From the NCBI RefSeq assembly GCF_036373705.1, contig NC_089855.1, positions 31,894,719 to 31,958,718 of the forward strand: a stretch of 64,000 nucleotides of DNA, given 5' to 3'. This stretch comes from Amia ocellicauda. Lineage: Eukaryota; Chordata; Actinopteri; Amiiformes; Amiidae. The notes under the pieces were generated by a model that was not told where the DNA came from, made no database searches, and saw nothing but the letters and a program-made list of their open reading frames with translations. Made by a program: the position numbers and the translations under genes. Positions 1 to 13,300 of this stretch are shown here, one piece after another (the stretch's first letter is position 1; each line of letters begins with the position of its first letter).

Positions 1-1212
1 AGCAAATCCCAGCTAGATCCCTGGTTTGTGTTCATTTGGGTTTTATGCTTAAGCCTGTACAAGCCAGCTGTTCGGCGATTTAATCTGACGTGGGTTCAAT
101 TCTGCTTGTTCAAACTACTGTTTGAGTACAAAGGAAACATTTATTAACGGGCGTGAGGGTAACATTTCAATGGACGGTTAGCGTCTTGAGTTTGGGGTTT
201 GATAAACGACATGATCAATCGGCAGTTATTCATATAAACGTTTTCTAGATCACCCGAATTGTTTGAATGGATGGTTAGATAGAGGAGAATGTACTGTATA
301 TACGTTTTAAAAGACATCTGGTATCTGGCAAGATATCCATAAGGCAGGATTAAAAATAAACAAACAACATTATAACCCCAAGTACACCCATCGACTATTT
401 TATGCTTCCCGAAACAAGAGCATTAGAACATTATAAAATCATTTTAATAGACGGGGTTCCAGTGTTATGCAACACGGCTTGAATTAATTGCAAGATGTCA
501 TTCTGTTGTTCCAAAAAACATGTAAGCTTGATGAATCAGAGGGATGGTGTGGTAAGGAATCACATGGGGTAAGTTTGCTCTTTATTTTCCATTTCAGTAA
601 ATACAGTCTGGAGCGGTTTTCCTTCACCAACAACTGTACAAGCAATAAAAGGCTGCAGAGATGTGCAATTTCTAGAAACGGGGTGCGGTCTCGTACTTTT
701 ACATTTCAAAAATATCAAGTAGGGGGATTGCCTTTGTCACCTATGTAGTCCTCTATAAAAATGCTATAGGCACTAGGCAGAATGGGGGGAGAGAAAGGGG
801 AGGAGTTTTCAGATTTAATTAAAAAAAAAAAAAAAAATCCACATCAGAACTGTAAAAAGATAACTGCATACCAAAAGCTTCACAGTCCAAAACACTGAAT
901 AGGTCATTTCTGACTATGAAAAGTTAACTCCACCCCGCTGTATCACCCTCTCCATTCAGCAGTCCGCGTTAATAGGGGGGGGGGGGGACCATAAAACGGC
1001 AGCCACTTAAGGAAGAAAAAAAACAAAAACAAAAAAAAGAGGCACGCTGGAATTGTGTGTACGTTGTAAAACAGTCACTGTCAAAACAGTGGAAATAGTT
1101 TGGTTTCTCACAGAAAACATTTCCTTTTTCCTCGATTGCCATGCCCCCTGCTCCCAGGTGAATGTGTGCCGGGCCCGGCGCTGCGTCACGGAGCCCGCGC
1201 TCCCGCCGGCCC
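1..1212 (-). other. 3' UTR and downstream flank of eif5b
   Basis: This stretch lies downstream of the eif5b stop codon on the minus strand and has no convincing coding exon. Reverse-strand AATAAA signals occur at 581-586 and 140-145 (TTTATT on the plus strand), so transcripts could end after either. An A-run near 823-838 and a G-run near 976-987 are simple-sequence tracts. Which poly(A) site is used cannot be told from sequence alone. Confidence 0.5.
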
Positions 1213-2246
1213 TCAGATGATCTCGAAGGTCTTCTTCAGCTCCATGATCAGCTGCCAGTCCGACTTCTGCATCTCGTCCCTGAACCAGTCTTTCAGAGCG
1301 TCGATGGACTGCCGGGTGATCTGGGTGGGGGACAAGAGGGTCAAAGGATTGGGTTCCTGGTTTGCTTGCATTTCAGTACATTTATCTCACACATGTATAG
1401 GTATGATGCACACAGACGGGTGGCAAATTAAAAGGAAAAACCAACAAAGTATCTCAGTAAGGTGTTGGGGCACCACGAGCCAGTAGAACAGCTTCAATGC
1501 TCTTGGCACAGATTCTGCGAGTCTCTGGACTCTACTGGAGGGATGGAACACCATTCTTCCAAAAGATATTCCCTCATTTGGTGTTTTGATGATGGTGGTG
1601 GAGAGCGCTGTCTAACACATCAGTCCAAAATCTCCCATAGGTGTTCAATTGGGTTGAGATCTGGTGTTTGCGAAGGCCATAGCATATGATTCATTCATTT
1701 TTATACTCGTCAAACCATTCAGTGACCCCTCGTGCCCTGTGGATGGGGGCATTGTCATCCTGGAAGAGACCACTCCCATCAGGAAAGAAATGTTTCACCA
1801 TAGGACAAAGGTGATCACTCAGAATAACTTTGTAATGATTTGTAGTGACCCTTCCCTCTAAGGGGACCAGTGGACCCAAACCATGCCAGGAAAATGCCCC
1901 CCACAGCATAACAGAGCCTCTGGACCCCCTCACTGTAGGGGTCAAGCAGTCAGGCCTGTACCGTTCTCTTGGTGTCGCCACACATGCACTCGCCCACTTA
2001 TCGAGAATATGGTGAAGGATGACATCTGACCTGATCACTTTTTTGCACATCTCTGTAGACCAGACCCTTTCCTCTTGTCATCTTGATCCAAAAATCAATG
2101 TCAACTGGGCCTGCTCAGCATTTTTATACATGCCACAGAGCATGATAGGATGTTAATTGCTTAAGTGTATCATGCAGTACACCTGTTTGGAGGCATCTGC
2201 ATTCGTTATGTTCCTCCACTCATTTATTCAGGTTTTCCCTTTCATT

Positions 2247-2283
<37 letters not shown>

Positions 2284-4277
2284 CTTTGTTATTTACCTTA
2301 CTAACGATGAAATCCGTGGCTTCAAAATGCCGGCCGTACATCTTGGGCGATTCTCCAGGGATGGGCTCGATCTTCACACAGATCTCCTGACCCTTCTTGG
2401 CACTCTCCACTGACTTGTGGTTTACTTCAATACTGGTGACAATCCCAATATCGACAAACTGCAAGAGAGTATATCCCAGGTTCAGTTTAAAGGGGTTACG
2501 CTTTAACTAGCACTGTAGAACCTACCTACTAACTCGTGTATATATATATTTTTAAGCATATTGAATCACTTTGATTTTACTGACACTATTTGCATTTCAG
2601 CAGCTGGAAAGAAAGGGGAATGAAATGATTATAAGAATGAATGGAGCCGGCACTATATTCCTCTCTATACATGTTTAAATTTGACATCCAAGTGTCCCCA
2701 GATGTTGTTTAAATTACAGATCTGTCAAAGCCCCACTCACTCCTTTGCTTGGCACACAGAGCGGGGTGCCCTGCCGAATCACCCCGGCCTCCACTGTCAC
2801 CCCCATCACTATGGGGTCCCTGGAGTTGAAGATGAACTGAGGCAGGATTCGGAGCTTGCAGGGGAACACGGCGATGTGCCTGGAAATCAAAACACAGGAG
2901 GGCTGTCAGTGTATCTATTGAGGCGCTAGTTAGATGCATCCATGTCTGTTAGAAAGAGGGCACCGGGTGAGAAAATACAAGGCGTCTAGTTCAGTACCAA
3001 TTCAGAGGAAACTATTTAAGCTTAGGGGGTTTCCGATTGGCCATAGACAGATACAGATACAGAGCACGGAGGCGTAGCTGTAGCTTACTTGAACTCATCT
3101 TGCTTCTGTTTCTTGTAGTCTTCCCTGTACTTTGTGAAGGCGTCGAATAAGTGGTAGATGATCTCGGCGCTGAAGATGCGCACGCCTAAGCTGTCGGCGA
3201 GCTCCTGGGAGTCTCTCTCGATCTTCACGTCGAACGCCAGGATGACGGCGTACCTGCAACACGGAGCAAGTGGCTCAGAAATGCGTCACCAGAGCTCGAC
3301 ATCTGTACTGAGTCTACCCACACAGAGAACAAATTCTAAACAGAACCAAACCTTTAAATAAAACACCAGCATTTAAAGCAGGTCAAAGTTACTCACTGAG
3401 GGTCATGCTCCAGCATAGCCGACGCTTTCATGACATCCTTCTTGTGAACGGGGCCGATGTTAATTCCTGCGTACTGTAACAGAAGACACTGCCCTGAAAC
3501 ACACTAGCCTTATTAACACCTTACAGGATGTGTTTTCACACCCGATTAAAGCGCCACGGGTTACAACGGTTTCTTTTGAGACAGCCTAAATAGACAGCGG
3601 AGAATCAGACTGTGGTTTCTAGTTTCTAGGTGTGCAGTGGGTTTTGCAGTTGATTTTGTACTTTTCATCAGAGCAGAACAAATGTATGTCCACGACAACT
3701 TTGTGTTGCTGGCTGACACCACTTACATGACAGAAAACCTCAAAACTCTCCTTGCTTCTAACAAATTGCATCCCACAAATAAATGAATGTTTTCCTGACC
3801 TTAACCTGTGTATTGTAAAAGTGTGTTACCTTGGACAAGGACATCAGCCAAATACATCCAACTAAAAATACAGACTGCATGTATATAGGAATTTGAATCG
3901 AACCTAATCTGACACATGATCTCCTTTATAACTGAAGCAGGTGTCATTCCAGATGTGTCTGTCCAGTTGGTGTGTGCCTTGACAATTGATTTATACCCAT
4001 TTGTTTGCATATGCTGTTATTGTGCACTACTAGTGTATTATGGCCCGAAAACAGTCCCCCCTCCATGAATAAGGTTCACTTACTGGCACTTTGGACGTTC
4101 GGAGGAATTCCAGCAAGGCCTCGAGGGAGCCCAGGGTGGAGGCCTGCACGTACACCCCCTTCTCCTCCAGCTTGATGGAGTTCAGCGTCTGTTTCAGCTC
4201 CCGGATCAGCTCGTCCTGAATCCGAGAGAAGGGGGGAAGGCCGGTGAGACTTGCGCCAGGGGGTTAAAATTATCAAG

Positions 4278-4322
<45 letters not shown>

Positions 4323-7300
4323 TCATGAGAGAGACTGCTTGAGGCGAAGTCAGTTGGGGGTTCTGAGAAAGGTTTCATCCACATATGTTATCTAAAAGGC
4401 GAGATGAAGTCACTAAGGATAGGAAATCGGGAGGGTTGTCAACAAGTTTCCAGCTTCAGCCTTGAAGTCTTAGACACAACGTCATTTAGTAATAACCAGC
4501 AGAGAGGAGAGAAGTAGCCGAACTGTTATAATGAACCAAGATCATAGACTTCTTCTACCCTCTGTTGTCTGAGTTTCATCCTAGACGGAAACCTATTTCT
4601 ACAGCACAGCCTTTTTATAATCACTGCTTCTCATTTTTAACTTATCTTGGGTGTCCTATTTATAATGCAGATGCTTGCATTTTATATTTCTTTGCATGTG
4701 CAAGGTTTTTTGATCTACACTACAAAGACACGGCAGAAATTCAATGTACTTTTCTCTATTATGAATGGAGTATGTATGCATGGTTACTGGAGGCGAGTGA
4801 TGGGAGACTGAGTTGACGTACCCTCAGCACAGGGACCTCATCCTCCTTGTGTGCCACCAGCAGAGGCAGGCCAGCCAGGGTCTTCTCCAGGTCCTTCCCC
4901 AGGATCTTCACCCCCTGCGCCGTGCACACCTCCTTGTGCTTCTCATACTGATTCTATAGGGAACAGTGAAGGCTGCATTAGGTAGGCAGGCACATATACA
5001 GCTCTGGAAAAAAAATAAGAGACCACTGCAACTTTTTCTTAAATCAGCATCTCTACATGTATGGCAGCCATTCCATTCCATTCATTTTTTTATTCGAATT
5101 TGGGAGAAATGTTGTCAGTAGTTTATAGAATAAAACAAATGTTCATTTTACCCACACACATACCTATAAATAGTAAAACCAGAGAAACTGATAATTTTGC
5201 AGTGGTCTCAAATCTTTCCAGAGCTGCATATACACACACACAATGAAAAACATGTTTTATTTTTGGGTCTGGCACCTGTGCCACTTCAATACAATACAAT
5301 ACAAAAGCAATTACAGAACAACTGGAGAAATGTTCACTGGAGCAAGCCTTTGTAACAGACAAGCCTGGCTTTAAAGATCAAGACGGAGGGGGGGGAAAAA
5401 AATATCCATACAAACTTTCCAGTAGACACACTGAAAGATTAAGTAGAAGACATCCCCCACTGACACGCACACGCAGACACAGATAGGCGCACCTTGACAC
5501 GCAGCTCTTTGAGGGGCGGGGGCAGCAGCAGCCCTCTGATCTGGGTGACAATGGGCCCCTCCACCCCAGGAACAATGATGGTCTCCCCCTCCCGCAGCAC
5601 ACCGTTGATCAGGATCACATCGATAGTGGTGCCCATCCCAGGGAGAGCTTTCACCTGAGGTGCAGAGAGAGTAGAGTCTGAGGTTCATGAAACTATCCTC
5701 TCATCATAACCATCTTTTTAAAATGTATTTATTTATTCTTTAATATTATTAGTTGTAGTATTAATACATTTAGTAGTAATATTACTATTAACATTAGCTG
5801 ATTGCTTACACCTTTAGTGAAAAACTAAACCATGTCAAAAGTGAGTTAATTCAAAGATTCCTACTACTCTTTATCCCAGACTGCAGGGTCACTCACCTCC
5901 ATGACTTGTGCCCTGAGCTCATCACAGTGTGCCAGTCTGCGGGCCAGCATGGTCTGCGTCAGGTCCACGAGCAGCGCGATCAGGTTGCCCATGCCGTCGC
6001 CTGTGTGGGCCGAGGTGGGCACCAGCGAAACGAAAGTACGAGGGTCCTTATTCTCGTGGAACAGAGCTGCGTTCAGCCCCTGCAAATCAGATGGACACAA
6101 GAGACGGGCATGAGCACACAGTCACCATGGTCCCAACACTGAAACACATAAAACTTGTATTGTACATTCAGAACACCCTTGATGAATGAATCAACCTTTT
6201 TAATAAGATGAAAAAATATATAGCCAATGGTTAAAAAAAAAAAAAATACCCAGTAGATGTTTGTAGAAGGTAAATAAAGCCTATTTTGGCCTCAACTCGC
6301 TTGTCTGAGGGAATGATGACCTGGCCATGAGGACGAGGCCATCGTAACACTGCTGCAGAGGTGGTAATTGGGGTGGAGGAAGCATCCAATGCAATGAAAG
6401 CTGGGAAAATGTGTTAATTGCCAAATACTTCTGCTTGTGAAAAAACATCGAAAAAACTCTGTGGCACACGCATCTTTAAATTGTTGTCCTGTACGTAAAG
6501 TCGCAGATCAGTAACGAACCTGCTGAGCAAACTCCACAATGATGGCCTTGGCCCTCTCGTCGAACTCGTCCTTCGTGTTCTTCTTCTGTTTCTTCAGAGT
6601 GGCCACAACATCCGTGTCCGGGCTTTTCTTCCAGTCGTACAACCTGTCGATCTGGGAAAAGAGCCAACGGAAATCAGTGAAAGCAGTCGTTTGTCTGGCA
6701 TGAACACATACACAAACTGCAGAAATAAGGCAGAAATTGTGCATTACGTTTTTGCTGTACATTAAGATAGTTTTGTTTTTCGATATAGCACATTTAACTA
6801 CTTGCCATGATAAGTATTCTTGTTTCTCATTGACACATTATGAAAAACCTGTAAACAACAGGAGTGTGCTGGTTTTCTTGACTTTTTATATTTGCATCAG
6901 GCTTTTATTTTCCTGTACAGTCTTCATTAATGAGAACATCTTTCATTGAACATTAGAACCACTTACAGAAGTACAAATCCAGGTCCCTTAGACAATATCT
7001 GACTAGACACACCAGCCCTTAAATAAAACAGTTTTAGTCTTCATTTTCAAATAACCTTTTGGTATCTTTATCATCAAGATAGAGACTTTAAAACTAAAGG
7101 CTAATTTGGGCCTGATCATTTCAGGGAAATATCCAGACCGGTCCAGTTTTTTTGGCATGACTACCAAAAGCCGCCTACCTTGTTCAAAGCTACAATGAAG
7201 GGGCACTTCTTCTCCTTCAGCAGATTGATGGATTCCAAGGTCTGGGGCTCCAGTCCGTGCATGATGTCGACCACCAGGATGGCAATGTCACACAGCGAGC

Positions 7301-10300
7301 TCCCTCTATTCCTCAGGTTACTGGCAAAGCAAACCACAAGCGGTCATTCCCACAGCTGCCACGGCGCACTCGTGTCAATAGCATACTCCAAATGTTCGTG
7401 GGAGAACATCAAGAGATAGTATTCACCCCTATTTCATCAGAGGCAAGATACTTCCTATCACAGCTCCACCAATTACCTACCATCCATTGGCCTCGGCTGG
7501 TCGCCTGATCTTTTCAAACACCTGTAATCTGAGGGTGCGGTTAGAAGATCTCACTGTGACAAATACAGCTGCATACACTCTTCAAAGGATTTGCAAATGC
7601 ACTTTCAACCCAAATCTGCAGCAATTTGTCACAATGATTGATTTGCAATAGAATAACCTGAAGTATTTGCCAGGTTAATCTACCATATTAAAAGAGACTC
7701 CCATTATGAGCATCCATGTTAGGCCCTGTATAATATATATGGCCAGACTACCAGTTACTGCCATTTTTCTGTGTATTAGGACAAGCACTCAGTGTTGGTT
7801 GGATCTCAGTCATGACTTTGACAAATATATACCTGTGCATAAAACTGAGTTTCAGAAGCATGTAATTTGGGTATAATTTGTTTAAAAGTAAAAGAAGGTC
7901 CTTATTAATTAAGGGAATACCTATAGATTAAGTGCATGTGTGCAACAGCAACCTTTACTACTCCATCTCACTAATTACACCACTAGCACACACAATGCAG
8001 CAGCAGAGTATAGACTGCAACAACCTACCCACATCCTGTTGGAGGAGATCGGAGAATGAGGTTCAGGCCGTAATGATACTTCACTCGCAATATTTCACTT
8101 CCACGCTCAATCAATTTATTATTATTATCTTCCTGCTGTCAGCACTTGCACACTGCTTCATATCCGGTGGGAATGTAACGGAGTTTTATTCCAGCTCTCC
8201 GATTGAGCATTAACAGAAATTCACGGAGTTCTTTGGGATTGTTTCACATGGTGTTAATAGTTTTCATTGCCTCATTTTCAACCCTGTGTGCTGTTCTGTA
8301 AGTATCATTTGGATGGGTCGCTCTTGATTAAAAATACAAGATTTCCTAAATCAGACTTAATTATTTTAAACAGTAGGGGTTTTAAGTTAAGTATAAAATT
8401 GTATAAGGAACTTATCTTATTACGGAACCAATTTTTAGGTAATTGAGAGCTCGTTTGGAACAAAAAACAGCAGGGTAGGGGGTCCTCCGGGACCAGGGTT
8501 GAGAACCACTGAATTAGAGGGAAGTAAAACGATAACCTACTCATAAAATAATACTATTTGGGAAAACAACAGAAAAAACTTGATCTGGATACAGAAATCC
8601 AAAGGCCTTAGGCATGAGCATCAGCCCAGACTGTCTACTTTTTGGTACAGCTAATAGACTGACTACCTTCAACGATAAATTACAGGCAAGGAATGTTAAT
8701 CTGAAATAGACAGAGCCATATGATCTCAATCTTTGTTCTTTGTGAGGGTACAAGTCTAGCCCAAATTGAATGAGAAGATGGTAGACTTAAGTGGTCAGTG
8801 GAAACACAGCACGTTGAAATCTGGCTTATGCATTCCTCGCCTCCAGGATTTAACATATAGGAATCAATTCGACACATTGTTTTTCACAGAAAAGCACATG
8901 GTATGAATAGGATTATGGTGTAAAGTGATCCCATTTGCTTCACAACCTGAACCACACAGTAATTAAGGGAATGCAAGTTGGAAACCACAAAGAAAGGTTG
9001 AATGGAGAAAAATCAATGTCCATCATGCTGACATTTTTGTGCACCATTTGACTTCACTAATGTTTCCCAGTGGTTTAATTCTTTTGAAAGACATACTTCA
9101 GCAAGAAAGCAGGAGAGGGCATGGGGCTGTGCTGGATACTATCACTTTGTGGGGGCATTTTTAGGCAGCCAAGAGCTTACAACCAAACCAATGTGTAACA
9201 TTATCCTGCACGGGCTTTTTAAAGCATTAGTCACTGCCATTGCACTGCAAGTTCTGGAGCATTCTGAAATTGAATACAGCTCAACATTACCTGAAGGACT
9301 CGTGTCCCGGTGTGTCAATGATCAGCATGCCTGGGATCTTGATAATCTCTTTTTCAAACTGGAAAGAAGACACACATTGTTATTTTCACCCTCCGTCCTG
9401 AAGTGCTATAGTTACACCTGACTCACTGCAAATACTCATTAAAAGCAGAATACAGCCTTCCGAAGGGCATTACACAATCCTAAAAGAAGGGGGGAAATAC
9501 ATTTGATTCTACCGAAATCTTTGAAAAGCCCCCATACAGCATTATTGCAGAAACATACAAGAACTGTGTAGATATGTAAGGACGGATTCACGTTTGTCTA
9601 ATGTGTTAAAATGAAGGTCAGCTTTAACTCTGTGCTTTCAATGTGTTAATATAAAGGTGCAATGTGTTCAGTACTAGGGATGGGCATTTGACACGTTTTC
9701 ACTATTCAAATAATACTTTTGTTTGATTTTTGAGTATTTGAATAGTTGGTGAAAACAATTATATGGTTCGGCTAGTGTCTGTGCGTCTGTGTGCGTGTCT
9801 GATTGGGTGGGGGAATCCACAATAACCATTCAAGGTTCATAATTCAATATGTGGTGGAAGAAAGATTTGGAGTCATAATTTATTACATGCACGGGAGGAA
9901 CAGCGCAATACAGAACTCAGAAAGGATTTTAGGCTTGCATTACACTGTTCCCCAAACGTTTTAAGACAGAACAAAGCTTATATACCCCCTCTGGGACATA
10001 CGCCCAAGGGGCCTTCATATTTTACAGTGTCTGAATGGTCATTTCTAATAACTAGCAGTGATTTCATTGGTATTCTAAAAACTAAGCCTTGCCATCTTAT
10101 CAATATTATACTCATTACTCATGAATAATAATCATTAACCTCTACATTCCCAGTTGCATTGGAAGGTACTTTGCAGATAATAAGTTGCAAGAAAGGAATG
10201 TGAGCTGCTGATAACCAAGTTAGGAGTAACAGCACACCAAGGACAAAGGCAGGATAGGATTTCTATATTTTTCCCCCACAAATACAATACTTTCCTTCAA

Positions 10301-13300
10301 AAAGTAACACAAAGCTAGGACCCCTTTCAAGTATGCTTGCAGATGAGAGCAAACAACTCACATTTTTCACCATCTTTGTCTGCTCCACAATGGTCTCCAG
10401 GGGGACGTTGGTAGCGCCAATCTGCTGAGTTATACCACCTGCTTCACCGTCTTGCACATGTGTGTGGCGCAGCTGGGAGAGAGAGAGAGGGGTTATGAGG
10501 GCAGCATCCATATGGAGGAACAGCTGTGCCGCAGAATTCATGGCAGGTTTTACGCCTGCGAGGTACGCGTGAGCCGGAAAGGAACAGCGCACCTCTCGGG
10601 ACGGGGTGGTGTAAGTGGGTGACTGGAAGCTAGATTTCAAAAGAGCAACACTATGATGCCACTGCAGCCTTTAGGAAGTCACTTCTCACTCCCACACATT
10701 ACAGCCTCATGTACAGTGCTGAGCTTAGCCAGAAAAGTAGATATTTTTGAGGCAGTGGGATCTGGATTTGAAGCAGTTATTATAATGAAAAAAGGCTTAA
10801 GGTAGAACACCACAATTAAAATAATTCAATAAATGTTTGTTTAATAACTTGAATGTAATTTTTTAAAAGAAAAAAAAAGGAAAAATCGGCAACTGTTGCC
10901 ATGAGATCGTGCTCAAGTGCTGTCATGTAGTCTTGCTCAGAAGCTCTTTATGTGGGGAGATGCATACCTTATCCAGAATCTTTGTTTTTCCAGTGTCTAC
11001 GTGGCCTAGCACACAAATGACGGGAGACCGCAGTTTCTCTAGATTGGTATTCTTCAGGTTGTCGGCCCGCCGTTTCTGAAGAGAACACAGAGAGGTTAAC
11101 AAAAACAGTTCAAAAAGCTTTAGACAAGCTGGCAGCGTACAGAAAACTGTTTTGTATTGGTAAGATGTACCCTTATTAAAAGGATTTGAAATCGATAGCA
11201 ATATACAAACTATTTCAGATCAGACACCTGTCATTTAAGTTTCATACACAGGTGGGTTTAAAATCATCACAGTCACTTACTACCCAACGCCAATCTCAAA
11301 ACAACAGGACTGGACAGCGGTTAATGTCATTTGACTACACTGAGAATTCTCCTTCCAATGCGAAGGCAAGTGCTGCTGAGGGTTTATGATGTGACCCTTG
11401 ACCCCATGTTGGGCGGGGAAGCACTGCAGTACCTCTATACGCCGCTTGGCCCGGTCGTACAGCCGCTCCTCTTTGGTGCGACCGTCGTCCGAGTCGCTCT
11501 CGCTCTCTGAGTCCGAGCTGACGTCCTTGCTGGTCCTCCTGCCCGGTGGCCTCTTGGCCTCGGATGGTTGGGCCTCCTTCCCCTCCGAGCCTTCCTCCTC
11601 TTCCTCCTCCTCGCTCTCTTCATCCTCGTCCTCATCCTCCTCGTCCTCTTCCTCCTCGCTGCCCTCCTCTTCCTGCTGCTGTTGCTGCTCCGTCTCCTTC
11701 ACCTCAATGTGGACCTTTTTCATTTCTGGAAAAGAGAGATCCCTCACACTGATACACTGGAGTAGCTGTAGATGTGTGTGAGGCCGTGACCAGAGTGCAC
11801 TGCTTCACTTCTAATTACTGTTCCCATTTTTATTTCCTGCAGTTATTTGATGTTTCTGGTTAATAGAATTCAGTATCTTAAGGCTGCTTTAATTTTCTTG
11901 GGAAATAGTATGGTTTTACAGCAGAATAACTTTTCAGGAGAAATGTAAAACCTTTTCTAACATTTAGAAAAGTTGAGAATGGATTTACTGATGAGTAAGC
12001 ACAGTACATCTAGTTATTATAGATCGTGTACCATAAATACAGATCCTCTACTCGCACAAAACGGTTGCAAAAAGCCCATGTAAATGATTGGAATTAGAAA
12101 AACTGCAACAATTCCGAAATTGAATTTGAAATTAAACCATCTGTTCTTATTAAAAGTCAATGTTTAACCATCTTGGCCCCTAGTGGGTAATTTCTTGCCA
12201 TTTACATTGCTGCAGTTTACCATCATGGCAGACATGCTTCTTCACTATACTGCAAGTGCTGTGGATGCCTATTTTAACCCATAAACCTTAAGTGAGGCTC
12301 TTTCTTGTGCTTAGCACTAACCTTCGTGACAAAGGATGAATAGTTTATCTTGAAACAGGAATAGCACTGAAATTGTGGCGAAAAGTTGAATAACTCTCAC
12401 CCAGCACAGTGAGTATGTGAACATCCTGAGGTAAACCATTCTGTGATTCTGTTTCTCACAGGTCTACAGAAAGCATTCCAGTGAGATTAAACACTGTCCC
12501 AAGACTAACAATGTGACACTATAGGAGTGTTTCCAACCCATGAATGCTCATGCCACACCCACTACACTTTAAAAGGTTGGGCGGCACACCAGCTCCTCCT
12601 GCCCACCAAGCTGTCTTGTTCCACCTTTTTATTAATTTGAAAAAAACAAAAAGCTTTCAGTGAGAAACCGCAGCTGGTCTGAAGGTTCACACTCATTTGA
12701 TTCTGGCAGAAACCGATTTATTCTTGACCAATGAGAAAAAAATATATTCCTTTATTATTTTAGTTTTTTTGAGGTGCGACTATCCTTGTGTGTTACAAAT
12801 TTCGTGGCACCCCTCTGCAAGCCCGATAGCCCACTGATGTGCCACTGGTAGAAAAACAGTACAATAGGAGACAAAACTAACAAAAAGGACTTTTTGTGTG
12901 TCTTTAACTGCTAAAGATCAGTGGTTGTTTTCTGCATTGTCATCTTTGGGAGTTCCCTCTCCTGCTTTTACCTGATAGGGGATTGAAACCGTCCCACAAA
13001 CTGGCAATGTGTAATCCTTAACAGTAGAGTATAGCAATATCGTCTCACTTATAGTTATACTCATTGTTGCATGACTTGTTTATTCTTATAAGGTATACCT
13101 TAGCCTGGTTGTGGTACTTGAACTGCATACATATAAAGGAAAAAGGTACAACTTATAATAAGAGTCCAATAAAACGTTTTGGGTTTAACCAACATATTTA
13201 ATTACTGGGGAGCTGAAGACAAGTCCTCCGTTTTATGTTGAACCTCCTTTCACTTCAATGTGTGCAATCCCACTAGAAATCCCAAATACGAACCAGGAAA

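Noticed and set aside
9830-10260. Possible solo LTR in eif5b intron 12
   Set aside because: The TATA-like TATATACCCCC segment suggested an LTR, but I found no TG...CA ends with matching target duplication.
11398-11781. 127-codon Ser-rich frame on the plus strand
   Set aside because: It is the complement of the acidic eif5b exon (Glu/Asp runs read as Ser/Leu/Pro on the other strand).
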